Origin: Bacillota bacterium
Lineage (GTDB): Bacteria; Bacillota; Clostridia; Lachnospirales; Bianqueaceae
Direction: 5' to 3'
Length of the DNA stretch: 8,327 nt
Assembly: GCA_017474705.1 (NCBI GenBank)
Contig: JAFVHC010000279.1
Coordinates: 1-8,327 of the forward strand
The notes beneath the pieces are model-generated. The model worked only from the letters and a program-made list of their open reading frames with translations. It was not told the origin of the DNA and made no database searches. Shown piece after piece: positions 1 to 6,548 of the stretch (its first letter is position 1; the number at the start of each line of letters is the position of its first letter). Both the position numbers and the translations under genes were made by a program.

Positions 1-196
1 CGACGCGTTTTTTCACTACGGGCCTTTGATGCACCGGCTTGCCGCCGAAAGCCACACGGATCTTATCCTCTTCGGCCGGCTGCAGCGCACTCATATGACT
101 TGGCACGAAGATGCCCATCTCTTCGAGCCGCTTCATGATCTCCTTGCTCGGTACGTTCAGTTCCTTTGCGAGTTCATGTACTTTGATCTTCTGCAC
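1..196 (-). CDS. infB: Translation initiation factor IF-2, N-terminal fragment (runs off the window)
   Basis: Only the first 65 codons are present; the gene continues beyond base 1. The translation begins VQKIKVHELAKELNVPSKEI and goes on KRLEEMGIFVPSHMSALQPAEEDKIRV. This is the small helical IF2_N domain found at the N-terminus of bacterial IF2, the GTPase that places initiator tRNA on the 30S subunit and drives subunit joining. The domain is followed by a basic stretch (KKRV) typical of the linker before the G domain. The GTG start at 194-196 is chosen because AAAGGTGG lies 9 nt upstream and the IF2_N domain begins right there. It is the last visible gene of the rimP-nusA-ylxR-ylxQ-infB operon and has its own ribosome binding site 14 nt past the end of the ylxQ frame. 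The GTPase domains cannot be assessed. Confidence 0.93.
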   Translation of the reverse strand, partial: MQKIKVHELAKELNVPSKEIMKRLEEMGIFVPSHMSALQPAEEDKIRVAFGGKPVHQRPVVKKRV

Positions 197-205
197 TATG
201 TTAAT

Positions 206-213
206 CCACCTTT
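206..213 (-). promoter_or_regulatory. Ribosome binding site of infB
   Basis: The minus strand reads AAAGGTGG, with 9 nt before the GTG at 196-194. It supports the GTG start, since no ATG occurs near the beginning of the conserved domain. It also shows that infB can be initiated independently of translation through the interrupted ylxQ. Confidence 0.75.
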
Positions 214-226
214 CGAACGCTTTTTC

Positions 227-556
227 TTATACATCCAGTATTTCTGTCAGGCCGGATATGGACTTCGCGAAGCCTGCCTCGCAGACCGCCGCGCATGAAC
301 GATACCCTTTTCCCAGCGCTTTGCCCAGCTCTTCTTAGGTGCAGGGCAGGACAGCCGCCGGTATCTGATAATAATGACATTTCTGTGTGAACTTCTTGAC
401 TGTCCACGGTGCAGCGTCCCGGCTGAGCACCATCAGGACCGCCTGACCGGAAGCCAGCGCTGTTTCACAGGCCAGCTCTCCGCTTTTCAGCTTGCCAGCC
501 CGCTGACACAGGCCCAGCAGTGAAAGGACTTTGCGGCTGTTTTCCTGTTCAGACAT
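227..556 (-). pseudogene. ylxQ: YlxQ, L7Ae/L30e/Gadd45-family RNA-binding protein, interrupted by an in-frame TAA
   Basis: The frame opens with ATG at 556, which overlaps the end of ylxR by 8 nt and has GGGAGG about 12 nt upstream. It encodes 73 residues with the L7Ae-like opening LLGLCQRAGKLKSGE (residues 13-27) and a middle segment ending HYYQIPAAVLPCT. A TAA follows at 337-335. Reading on in the same frame gives 35 more residues, starting EELGKALGKG and ending GFAKSISGLTEILDV, then a TAA at 229-227. These 35 residues are the expected end of the family: T-x-E-L-G, a cysteine-containing strand and a final helix. The whole frame is 109 codons counting the internal stop, about the normal size of this family. 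A single base change from a lysine codon (AAA to TAA) would explain it. It could be a recent nonsense mutation, a sequencing error or a readthrough product. Members bind RNA; no essential role is known. Confidence 0.8.
335..337 (-). other. In-frame TAA within ylxQ
   Basis: The minus strand reads TGC ACC TAA GAA GAG CTG GGC. The stop sits between Thr73 and the Glu-Glu-Leu-Gly that continues the L7Ae-family motif, where relatives usually carry lysine. No frame change is needed on either side. There is no ATG, GTG or TTG just after the stop in frame, so simple reinitiation to make the second half looks unlikely. Confidence 0.85.
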
Positions 557-818
557 TGCCGGACAATTCCTCCCTCAGCGTCTGATAGACCGGCTCCTCG
601 ATGGCCGTCTCCAACGCACGCTCGATCGACTTATGCCGGATCGCTTTTTCCAGGCATTCCATCTGCGGGCAGATATAAGCACCTCGTCCTGATTTCTTGC
701 CTGTCCGGTCGATCACGATCTCGCCTTCGGGTGTCCGCACGATGCGGATCAGTTCCTTTTTGTTCTTCATTTCCTGACAGCCCATGCATTTGCGCATGGG
801 GATCTTTCTGGTCTTCAT
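549..818 (-). CDS. ylxR: YlxR / RnpM family RNA-binding protein (DUF448)
   Basis: This is an 89-residue basic protein with the two hallmarks of the YlxR family: an N-terminal CMGC (Cys11, Cys14) after the MKTRKIPMRK start, and the signature GRGAYIC at 44-50 with a further Cys55. The four cysteines could hold a metal, although many homologues lack some of them. The B. subtilis protein has been reported to bind and inhibit RNase P RNA and was renamed RnpM; an RNA-binding role in the cytoplasm is expected here. The start has GGGAG 5 nt upstream and lies 12 bp after the nusA stop. Its last 8 nt overlap the ylxQ start, implying translational coupling. Length and gene neighbourhood are standard. 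Confidence 0.93.
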   Translation of the reverse strand: MKTRKIPMRKCMGCQEMKNKKELIRIVRTPEGEIVIDRTGKKSGRGAYICPQMECLEKAIRHKSIERALETAIEEPVYQTLREELSGNV

Positions 819-830
819 ATAAACTCCCGC

Positions 831-1973
831 TTACTGTTCTTCTACGACCTCCACATACTCGCCGTCGTAGTTTTCCAGTTCGTCCTCGTAGATGTACTCG
901 ATCTCTTCGTCTCCGTAGTATTCTTCTTCGTACCGGGCCTCTTCTTCTGCCTGGCTCTCGCTCTTGATATCGATCTTGAAGCTGGTGAGGCGGGCAGCCA
1001 GACGTGCGTTCTGACCTTCTTTGCCGATCGCCAGCGACAGCTGATCGTCCGGAACGATGACCTCGGCCGTAAGGCCTTCTTCATCCACATCCACACTGGT
1101 GATCTTTGCCGGAGACAATGCCTGGGCAATGAACTGATCGATCTTATCGCTCCAAAGAACGATGTCGACCTTCTCACCATTCAGTTCGTTGGTGATCGCA
1201 TTGACGCGGGCACTGCCTTCACCAACGCAGGCGCCCAGCGGATCGACCTGCGCGTCGCGGCTCCAGACCGCCATCTTCGTGCGGGAACCGGGCTCGCGGG
1301 CGATGCTCTTGATCTGCACGATGCCATCGTGGATCTCCGGCACTTCCTGCTCGAACAGACGCTTGACCAGATCCGGATGCGTGCGGGACGCGATCATGAT
1401 CGGTCCCTTAGGTGTATTCTTGACCTCCAGGATGTAGACCCGAAGCCGCTGATTGATCTTGTAGCTTTCGGTCGGGACCTGCTCCTGCTGTGTCAGAAGC
1501 GCTTCGATGCGGCCCAGGTTGACGTAAACGTTTTTCTTCTCTTTATGCTGGATCAGGCCGCTGACGATATCGCGTTCTTTGCTTTTATACTCGTTGTAGA
1601 TGATCTCCCGCTCGGCTTCGCGGATCTTCTGCACGACCACCTGCTTGGCGTTCTGCGCGGCGATGCGGCCGAAATTGCGGGGCGTGATCTCCACGACACA
1701 AATGTCACCCAGCTGAAGGCTGGGATTATACTTCATCGCGTCTTCCTGAGAGATCTCCAGCGCCGGGTCCATGACGTGTTCCACGACCGTCTTGTCCGCA
1801 TAGACCTTGACGGTACCATTTTCACGGTCCATGTTGACACGGACGTTGGCGGATGTTCCGAAATTCTTGCTGCACGCGGATTTCAGCGAAGTTTCAATGG
1901 CGGAAAAGACGATCTCTTTATCGATGCCTTTTTCCTTCTGCAGCTGTTCCAGTGCCTGGATAAATTCGTTCAT
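831..1973 (-). CDS. nusA: Transcription termination/antitermination factor NusA
   Basis: A 380-residue NusA. Domains in order: RNA-polymerase-binding N-terminal domain (about 1-125), S1 domain (about 135-200, VSGLIQHKEKKNVYVNLGRI), KH1 (about 228-275, around DPLGACVG) and KH2 (about 300-345, with LAIGKEGQNARLAARL at 314-329). It binds the RNA polymerase beta flap and nascent RNA, and promotes pausing and intrinsic termination. It lacks the C-terminal acidic repeat domains of proteobacterial NusA, as is usual in Bacillota. Two oddities: the KH1 loop reads GEGS (251-254) where relatives have GxxG, while KH2 keeps GKEG (317-320); and residues 341-380 form a tail with 19 Asp/Glu and 7 Tyr. The ATG has GGAGGG 9 nt upstream and lies 27 bp after rimP, in the conserved operon. 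Confidence 0.97.
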   Translation of the reverse strand: MNEFIQALEQLQKEKGIDKEIVFSAIETSLKSACSKNFGTSANVRVNMDRENGTVKVYADKTVVEHVMDPALEISQEDAMKYNPSLQLGDICVVEITPRNFGRIAAQNAKQVVVQKIREAEREIIYNEYKSKERDIVSGLIQHKEKKNVYVNLGRIEALLTQQEQVPTESYKINQRLRVYILEVKNTPKGPIMIASRTHPDLVKRLFEQEVPEIHDGIVQIKSIAREPGSRTKMAVWSRDAQVDPLGACVGEGSARVNAITNELNGEKVDIVLWSDKIDQFIAQALSPAKITSVDVDEEGLTAEVIVPDDQLSLAIGKEGQNARLAARLTSFKIDIKSESQAEEEARYEEEYYGDEEIEYIYEDELENYDGEYVEVVEEQ

Positions 1974-2000
1974 TTGATATTTCCCTCCGGTTTATCTATC

Positions 2001-2480
2001 TTAGAAAATGACAGCCTGACGGATCATCGCCGCATCTCTGACGGCCGTTGTGATCCGTACCCCGTTTTCCAGTTCCAGTGTCATTTCTTTGAGATCTGCA
2101 TCATATGCTGTGAGCAGTGCCGTGCACTCCCGCTCCCCGCCAAGTTCTTCTTTTGGCGCATAGAACTTCACTTCGATGAGTTTGTTCATATTGCGGGCAA
2201 AATCCTTGTCCTTTTTCAAAGGCCGGTCCAGTCCGGGTGAACTGACTTCCAGATGATACGCGTTTTCGATAGGATCCTTTTCTTCCAGCACCTGGTCCAC
2301 CGCCCGACTGAGCGTGACACAGTCGTTGATCGAGAAGCCGCCTTCTTTATCGGCATAGATCCTCAGATACCATTCTTTGCCTTCTTTTACATATTCGATG
2401 TCGACCAGTTCGTATCCGTTCTGTTCGGCAAGGGGACGCACCAGCGCCTCGACCTCTGCAAGCATTTCCTGTTTTTTCAA
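2001..2480 (-). CDS. rimP: Ribosome maturation factor RimP
   Basis: A 159-residue protein of normal RimP length. The N-terminal alpha/beta domain carries the family signature LEVSSPGLDRPL (residues 77-88) and GYELVDIEYVKEG (22-34). The remainder, from about residue 93, is the SH3-like C-terminal domain. RimP binds the free 30S subunit and helps assemble ribosomal proteins around S12. The start is a TTG at 2480-2478: an in-frame TGA lies 24 nt upstream and no ATG or GTG lies between. The first ATG (codon 6) would be too far from the Shine-Dalgarno. It is the first gene of the nusA-infB operon, about 84 nt downstream of the predicted transcription start. It is separated from nusA by 27 bp. Confidence 0.95.
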   Translation of the reverse strand: MKKQEMLAEVEALVRPLAEQNGYELVDIEYVKEGKEWYLRIYADKEGGFSINDCVTLSRAVDQVLEEKDPIENAYHLEVSSPGLDRPLKKDKDFARNMNKLIEVKFYAPKEELGGERECTALLTAYDADLKEMTLELENGVRITTAVRDAAMIRQAVIF

Positions 2481-2484
2481 TATG

Positions 2485-2497
2485 TCCTCGTTTCCTT
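2485..2497 (-). promoter_or_regulatory. Ribosome binding region of rimP, supporting a TTG start
   Basis: The minus strand reads AAGGAAACGAGGA, ending 4 nt before TTG at 2480. Either AAGGA (about 12 nt spacing) or GAGGA (4 nt spacing) could pair with 16S rRNA. Neither is ideal. With the TTG codon this suggests modest initiation of the first operon gene, unlike the strong sites of nusA and infB downstream. Confidence 0.6.
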
Positions 2498-2523
2498 CTG
2501 TTCAGGGATCATAACATAACGAA

Positions 2524-2544
2524 AGAGTGGGGCAACCCCACTCT
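2524..2544 (-). terminator. GC-rich hairpin with degenerate U-tract in the rimP leader (sbcC terminator and/or NusA-dependent attenuator)
   Basis: Bases 2524-2532 (AGAGTGGGG) pair perfectly with 2536-2544 (CCCCACTCT), giving a 9-bp stem and a 3-nt loop. In the minus-strand RNA the stem is followed by UUCGUUAUGUUAUG, a U-tract broken by C, G and A. The hairpin lies about 110 bp after the sbcC stop and can end that transcript. It is also about 20 nt downstream of the predicted rimP start point and 44 nt before the rimP start codon, so transcripts of the nusA operon must pass it. Known context: B. subtilis NusA controls its own operon by NusA-dependent termination in the leader at terminators with weak U-tracts. 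That this hairpin does the same is inference. Confidence 0.7.
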
Positions 2545-2563
2545 CTCGAATCAAACCATAACC

Positions 2564-2580
2564 GTGCTATAGTATAGCAC
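2564..2580. promoter_or_regulatory. Perfect 17-bp dyad over the -10 element (possible operator)
   Basis: GTGCTATA, a single G, then TATAGCAC: 8-bp arms with a 1-bp centre, containing the whole -10 hexamer and reaching the predicted start point. A factor bound here would block polymerase. An alternative is that the symmetry is a by-product of an A/T-rich -10, although the flanking GTGC/GCAC is not required by a promoter. I do not recognise a known regulator site. Confidence 0.45.
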
Positions 2581-2599
2581 TTCCAAACACGTTTGGCAA
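2571..2599 (-). promoter_or_regulatory. Sigma-A-type promoter of the rimP-nusA-ylxR-ylxQ-infB operon
   Basis: On the minus strand TTGCCA (2599-2594) is followed by exactly 17 nt and TATACT (2576-2571). Each hexamer differs from consensus at one position, and TGC directly before the -10 gives an extended -10 (TGn). Transcription would start near 2563-2565, leaving a leader of about 84 nt. The promoter sits in the intergenic region between sbcC and rimP, just where the conserved operon needs one. Two perfect dyads overlie it and are listed separately. Confidence 0.8.
2583..2596. promoter_or_regulatory. 14-bp dyad in the promoter spacer overlapping the -35 element (possible operator)
   Basis: CCAAAC, AC, GTTTGG: 6-bp perfect arms with a 2-bp centre. 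The dyad fills most of the 17-nt spacer and overlaps three bases of the -35 hexamer. It lies 2 bp from the dyad over the -10. No regulator can be named from the sequence. Confidence 0.4.
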
Positions 2600-2655
2600 G
2601 CAGAAATTTCGCTTCATACAGCGGTTTTTCATGATTTTTGGGGCAAAATCCCGTT

Positions 2656-5376
2656 TTACACCATGATTTCCGCCCGACTGCCGCCATTTCGGTCCTTGCG
2701 GACGACGATCTGACGATCCAAACGCTCACGCAATGCCTGGACGTGAGAGATCACACCGATCAGCCGATGGCCCTCCGTAAGGCTCTCCAACGCTTTGACA
2801 GCCTGATCCAGCGTCTCTTCATCCAATGTACCGAACCCCTCGTCCACGAACATGGACTCCAGCCGCACACCGCCGGCGGACGCCTGGATCTCTTCGGACA
2901 GGCCTAACGCCAGGGACAGGGACGCTATGAAGGACTCACCGCCGGACAAGGTGCGGACACTGCGCGTCGATCCATTGTAATGGTCGATCACGTCCAGTTC
3001 CAGACCGCTCTGCCCTCTGAGCGTGGCAGGCCGTTTCTGCCGGATCAAGTCATATTGACCGCCGGACATCCGCATCAAGTGGACATTGGCGCGATCCAGG
3101 ATGCGATCGAAATAGTGCATCTGGATGTAAGTTTCCAGCATGATATGTTCTTTGCCCGCCAAGGTCCCGGATGCGGTATCAGAAAGGGTCTTCATCTGTC
3201 CCAGTTTCTCCTCCTGCACGGAAAGTTCCGCCTCGATCCGGGCGATCCGCTCTCGGGACCCTTGGTCCGCTTCCAGGATCGAATGGAGCCGGCTCTGATT
3301 TCCGGCCGCTTCCTCCTGTGCCCGGACTGCCTGCTTTCTCGCCTCTTCCAGTTCCTGACAGTCCTCTGCCTGCGTATCCTGAAGCTGCAGTTCCAGTTGA
3401 CGAACAGCCGCATCCGCCGCCTTGTGATCGGTCTGCAGTTTATGTCGCTCTTCCTCGAGCCTCGCGCTGCGGCCTTTCAGCTCATCGATCTGCCTGATCA
3501 ATTCTTTCTGCGCCTTTTCGGCTTCCGCCAGTGATGCGAAAGGCAGCTGCTCCTGCAGGGTCATGAGCCGTTTCTGATCCGCCTCATAACCTGCTTTGAT
3601 CTGTGCACAGGTGACTCGTTCCGCTTCCATCCTGGCGCGCAGTTCTTCCTTGGCTTTCTCCTTTTCAGGCACGATATTCTCCAACCGCATCTTCCGCTCT
3701 TTCTGTGCACTCAGCATTTGCACAGAACGCTTAAGCTCCGCAAGATCCGCTTCGATCCTATATCTTTTTTCCTCATCATCCAGTTCCCGCAGCTGTACCG
3801 GCATACGTTCCCGAAGCTGCTGCTCCCGGCTGTCCATCGCGCCTTTACGCGAAGCCGCTTCTGTGCTGCGGCGATTGGCGGTCTCCATCAATTGCCTGGT
3901 CTTCTCTTCCGCCGTCTCGACTTCCGCCTGTGTAGGTGCGCTGATATCCTTATGCGCTTTATGTGGATGCTCCGTCGATCCACAGACCGGGCAGGGCATG
4001 CCATCCTGCAGCGTTTCCGCGATGATGCCGGCTTGCTGATCATTAAAGGCCCGGCGCATCCAGTCGGAATCATTTCTCTGCTTCAAGGCCTCGTCATAAG
4101 CGGACTGGTATCTACGGACTGCCTTATTATATTCTCTCCGCTCTTCCAGCAAAGCATCCAGCTCTTTGCTGACGGCGGTAAGCTCTTTCAGATCATGCGT
4201 CGCTGCCGTCAGTTGTTCTTCCACCTGTCCCAATTCGGCAAGTTCCTTCTTCGCCTGCTCGACCTCTGCGTTGATCGTATCTATTTTACTACCCATCCGC
4301 CGGATGTTTTCCTCAGAAACATCGCGTTTGTACTTCAAATCGGCGACCCGGTCTTTGAGTTCGTCCTCTTCCCGGTATTCTGCCTTTCTTGCCTCGATGG
4401 CAGCGGACTGCTGTGTCCATACGTCGATCTGCGGCAGTTGACCTGCGACTTCTTCCGAAGCCACAGCCGCTTCCCTTGCTTTCTGAAGCGTCTTTTCTGC
4501 TTCGATCTTCAGCTCCTGATGCTTCTTTTCCAGTGCCTCCCGATCCGATGCTTTCTGCAGCCGCTGTGCGACTTCTTCCCGCACTCTGATCCATCGAGTG
4601 ACAGTGTCCTTCCACTGCTCTTCTTCGAGCGTGAACCGTTTGATCCCTTCGTCCAGATGCTCCAGCACTTCCATTATCGGCATACCGCCGGATCGTGCCG
4701 CTTCCACACGCGGATCCGCATCTTCTTCCGGCCAGCGGATCTGTTCCAGTTCCTGCTGCATGCGGGTCTTCAGATCTGCATGTTCGCGGTTCAGAACCAT
4801 ATATCTATCCTTCAGGCGTTCCTGGAACACCTGATAATATCCAGTCTTGAAGATGTCGCGGAAGATCTGCTGTCTGGCTCTTGTATCTGCCAGCAGCAGT
4901 TTCAGGAAGTCTCCCTGCGCGATCATGGCGATCTGTGCGAATTGCTGACGGCTCAATCCTATGATCTCCCGCAGTTTTTCATCGACTTCAGCCCGCTTGA
5001 TGATCTGACTGCCATCGGGCAGTTCAAGACTTGCCGCCGCTTTTTCCGTGGTCGTACCGATCCCGTTTTTTTTGGCTCGTTCATACTCCGGGTTTCGAGT
5101 CACCTGATAGATCTGGTCACCGTATGAAAACTTCAAAATGACCTGTGTAGGCGTCTCCGGATCCGCATACCGGGAACGAAGCATGGATGCATCCCGCTGG
5201 GCACCGCTCGCTTCACCGTACAATGCGAACGTGATGGCGTCGAATAATGTAGTCTTACCGGCCCCGGTATCTCCTGTGATCACATAAAGGCCCTGCGTTC
5301 CCAGCTTTGACAGGTCCAGATGGACCTGGCCTGCATATGGGCCGAAGGCCGACATCGTCAATTCCAAAGGTCTCAT
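2656..5376 (-). CDS. sbcC: Exonuclease SbcCD, ATPase subunit SbcC (Rad50-like)
   Basis: A 906-residue SMC/Rad50-type ATPase, somewhat shorter than E. coli SbcC (about 1050). Walker A is GDTGAGKTT at 35-43 (Lys41), and the Q-loop is in MIAQGDF (Gln154). Long coiled coils run from about 180 to 455 and from about 480 to 740. The zinc hook CPVC (Cys462, Cys465) sits at the apex, the ABC signature LSGGES starts at 810, Walker B is FVDEG (Asp845, Glu846) and the H-loop histidine is 878. SbcC drives ATP-dependent opening of the SbcCD complex, which cleaves hairpins and protein-blocked double-strand ends. All catalytic motifs are intact. The ATG has AAGGAG 5 nt upstream and overlaps the sbcD stop by 4 nt (ATGA), giving coupled translation and balanced subunits. 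Confidence 0.97.
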   Translation of the reverse strand: MRPLELTMSAFGPYAGQVHLDLSKLGTQGLYVITGDTGAGKTTLFDAITFALYGEASGAQRDASMLRSRYADPETPTQVILKFSYGDQIYQVTRNPEYERAKKNGIGTTTEKAAASLELPDGSQIIKRAEVDEKLREIIGLSRQQFAQIAMIAQGDFLKLLLADTRARQQIFRDIFKTGYYQVFQERLKDRYMVLNREHADLKTRMQQELEQIRWPEEDADPRVEAARSGGMPIMEVLEHLDEGIKRFTLEEEQWKDTVTRWIRVREEVAQRLQKASDREALEKKHQELKIEAEKTLQKAREAAVASEEVAGQLPQIDVWTQQSAAIEARKAEYREEDELKDRVADLKYKRDVSEENIRRMGSKIDTINAEVEQAKKELAELGQVEEQLTAATHDLKELTAVSKELDALLEERREYNKAVRRYQSAYDEALKQRNDSDWMRRAFNDQQAGIIAETLQDGMPCPVCGSTEHPHKAHKDISAPTQAEVETAEEKTRQLMETANRRSTEAASRKGAMDSREQQLRERMPVQLRELDDEEKRYRIEADLAELKRSVQMLSAQKERKMRLENIVPEKEKAKEELRARMEAERVTCAQIKAGYEADQKRLMTLQEQLPFASLAEAEKAQKELIRQIDELKGRSARLEEERHKLQTDHKAADAAVRQLELQLQDTQAEDCQELEEARKQAVRAQEEAAGNQSRLHSILEADQGSRERIARIEAELSVQEEKLGQMKTLSDTASGTLAGKEHIMLETYIQMHYFDRILDRANVHLMRMSGGQYDLIRQKRPATLRGQSGLELDVIDHYNGSTRSVRTLSGGESFIASLSLALGLSEEIQASAGGVRLESMFVDEGFGTLDEETLDQAVKALESLTEGHRLIGVISHVQALRERLDRQIVVRKDRNGGSRAEIMV

Positions 5377-6509
5377 GCCTGCTCCTTCCAGATCTGCCGC
5401 ATCAAGTCATCAGCGATGGACCGCTGCTCTTCGCTCATGGGCTGTCCATTTTGCTGTTCATACAATGTTTCGAACAATTCCAGCGGTGTTTTGTTCTCGA
5501 TCGATCGGATCTCGGACAAAGTACCCTGGCTGCGGGTGCGTGTATTGTCATATTCCAACTGGATGATGTTCGGATAGATGGTGCGCAGTCTTGCCAGTGC
5601 GTCAGGTACGTCGTTTTCATCTGTCAGGACCACATACAGCAGGTCATCCGTCTTCTTGTCCCGGTAGAAGGACAGCGACGTAAGTTCATTGTATGTCCCC
5701 CGGATCTCACGCACATCTCGCAGGGACGTGAGCGGGATCGTATCCACCTTAACATTGCCCGGCTCTTCCAGAATGACACGCGTTACAGACTTGAGCTGAT
5801 CTTTTTCGGAAATGGAATACTTCAACGGGGTCCCGCAATACCGCACACGGTCGCTGCCCATGTTCTGCGGGCGATGGATATGACCTAATGCGGTATACGC
5901 AAAGGGTCGAAAGACATCTGCTGATACAGGATCTTCGCCTCCGACGCGGATATCCTCGGAATCCGACACGAAAGCGCCGGTCACGAATTGATGCGCGATC
6001 AGCACATGACGTTCTTCCGGATCCAGATCCATATGATCGATCTGTGTCGTCAAGGCTTCCGTGATGGTATCGGCGGCTTCCTCGGGGAAACATGCGCGAA
6101 CCTGCACGGCTTTGACAAATGGCAGCAGATGGACACGCACCGTGCCCCAGGCATCCCGGAACACCACGGACCGCACTGTTCCATCATAGACCGGTGCGAT
6201 GAATACATGATCTTTTTCCATCAACGAAGCCCCGAAAGAGACTCGCTCCGGCGCATCGTGGTTGCCGCTGATCATGCAGACTGTTGTCCCCGTGGCGCTC
6301 AGCGCTACCAGGAACTGATCCAAAAGCCGCACTGCTTCGATCGAAGGCTGACTCCTGTCGTACACGTCACCTGCGATCAGGACCGCTTCCGGCCGCTCCG
6401 TGCGGACGATCTCCAGGATCTGTTCCATGATCCATTTCTGATCCTCGATCAAAGAGAAACCATGCAGGCGCTTGCCTAAATGCAGATCTGAAATATGGAT
6501 AAACTTCAT
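5373..6509 (-). CDS. sbcD: Exonuclease SbcCD, nuclease subunit SbcD (Mre11-like)
   Basis: A 378-residue metallophosphoesterase of normal SbcD length. The metal-binding motifs are all present: DLH (Asp8, His10), GDVYD (Asp48), GNHD (Asn83, His84, Asp85), AHQF (His173) and GHIH (His210, His212). The C-terminal part contains the capping and SbcC-binding region. With SbcC it forms the Mn-dependent nuclease that processes DNA hairpins and double-strand ends. The ATG is preceded by TAGGAGGG with only about 3-4 nt of spacing, which is tight. It lies 73 bp after the regulator gene, across a stem-loop. I see no convincing separate promoter in that gap, so sbcDC may be transcribed by readthrough from the genes upstream. 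Confidence 0.96.
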   Translation of the reverse strand: MKFIHISDLHLGKRLHGFSLIEDQKWIMEQILEIVRTERPEAVLIAGDVYDRSQPSIEAVRLLDQFLVALSATGTTVCMISGNHDAPERVSFGASLMEKDHVFIAPVYDGTVRSVVFRDAWGTVRVHLLPFVKAVQVRACFPEEAADTITEALTTQIDHMDLDPEERHVLIAHQFVTGAFVSDSEDIRVGGEDPVSADVFRPFAYTALGHIHRPQNMGSDRVRYCGTPLKYSISEKDQLKSVTRVILEEPGNVKVDTIPLTSLRDVREIRGTYNELTSLSFYRDKKTDDLLYVVLTDENDVPDALARLRTIYPNIIQLEYDNTRTRSQGTLSEIRSIENKTPLELFETLYEQQNGQPMSEEQRSIADDLMRQIWKEQA

Positions 6510-6548
6510 ATACCCTCCTACGAGTTCATCGATGCATCAAATATATGA

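Noticed and set aside
201..407. 68-codon minus-strand frame overlapping the end of ylxQ, possible frameshifted ylxQ C-terminus
   Set aside because: Its residues (HLRRAGQSAGKRV and so on) do not match the L7Ae family. The family-like residues appear in the original ylxQ frame after the TAA, so the defect is a nonsense codon, not a frameshift.
1329..2240. 303-codon open frame on the plus strand across nusA and rimP
   Set aside because: It is antisense to two conserved genes, with composition that mirrors their codons (Asp-, Phe- and Leu-rich), no motif and no ribosome binding site. It looks like a by-product of the GC-rich third positions of the real genes.
2608..2656. Possible sbcC terminator just after its stop codon (GATTTT/AAAATC stem)
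   Set aside because: The stem is only six mostly A-T pairs with no following U-run. The GC-rich hairpin at 2524-2544 is a far better candidate.
2502..2729. 75-codon minus-strand frame through the sbcC-rimP intergenic region, possible leader peptide
   Set aside because: It starts inside sbcC in another frame and runs through the promoter, both dyads and the hairpin. It has no family resemblance, and the predicted transcript starts well inside it.
3718..5127. 469-codon open frame on the plus strand inside sbcC
   Set aside because: It lies wholly antisense to a well-motifed sbcC. Its product is a Phe/Leu/Arg/His-rich mirror of the coiled-coil codons with no recognisable domain. I see no promoter or ribosome binding site for it.
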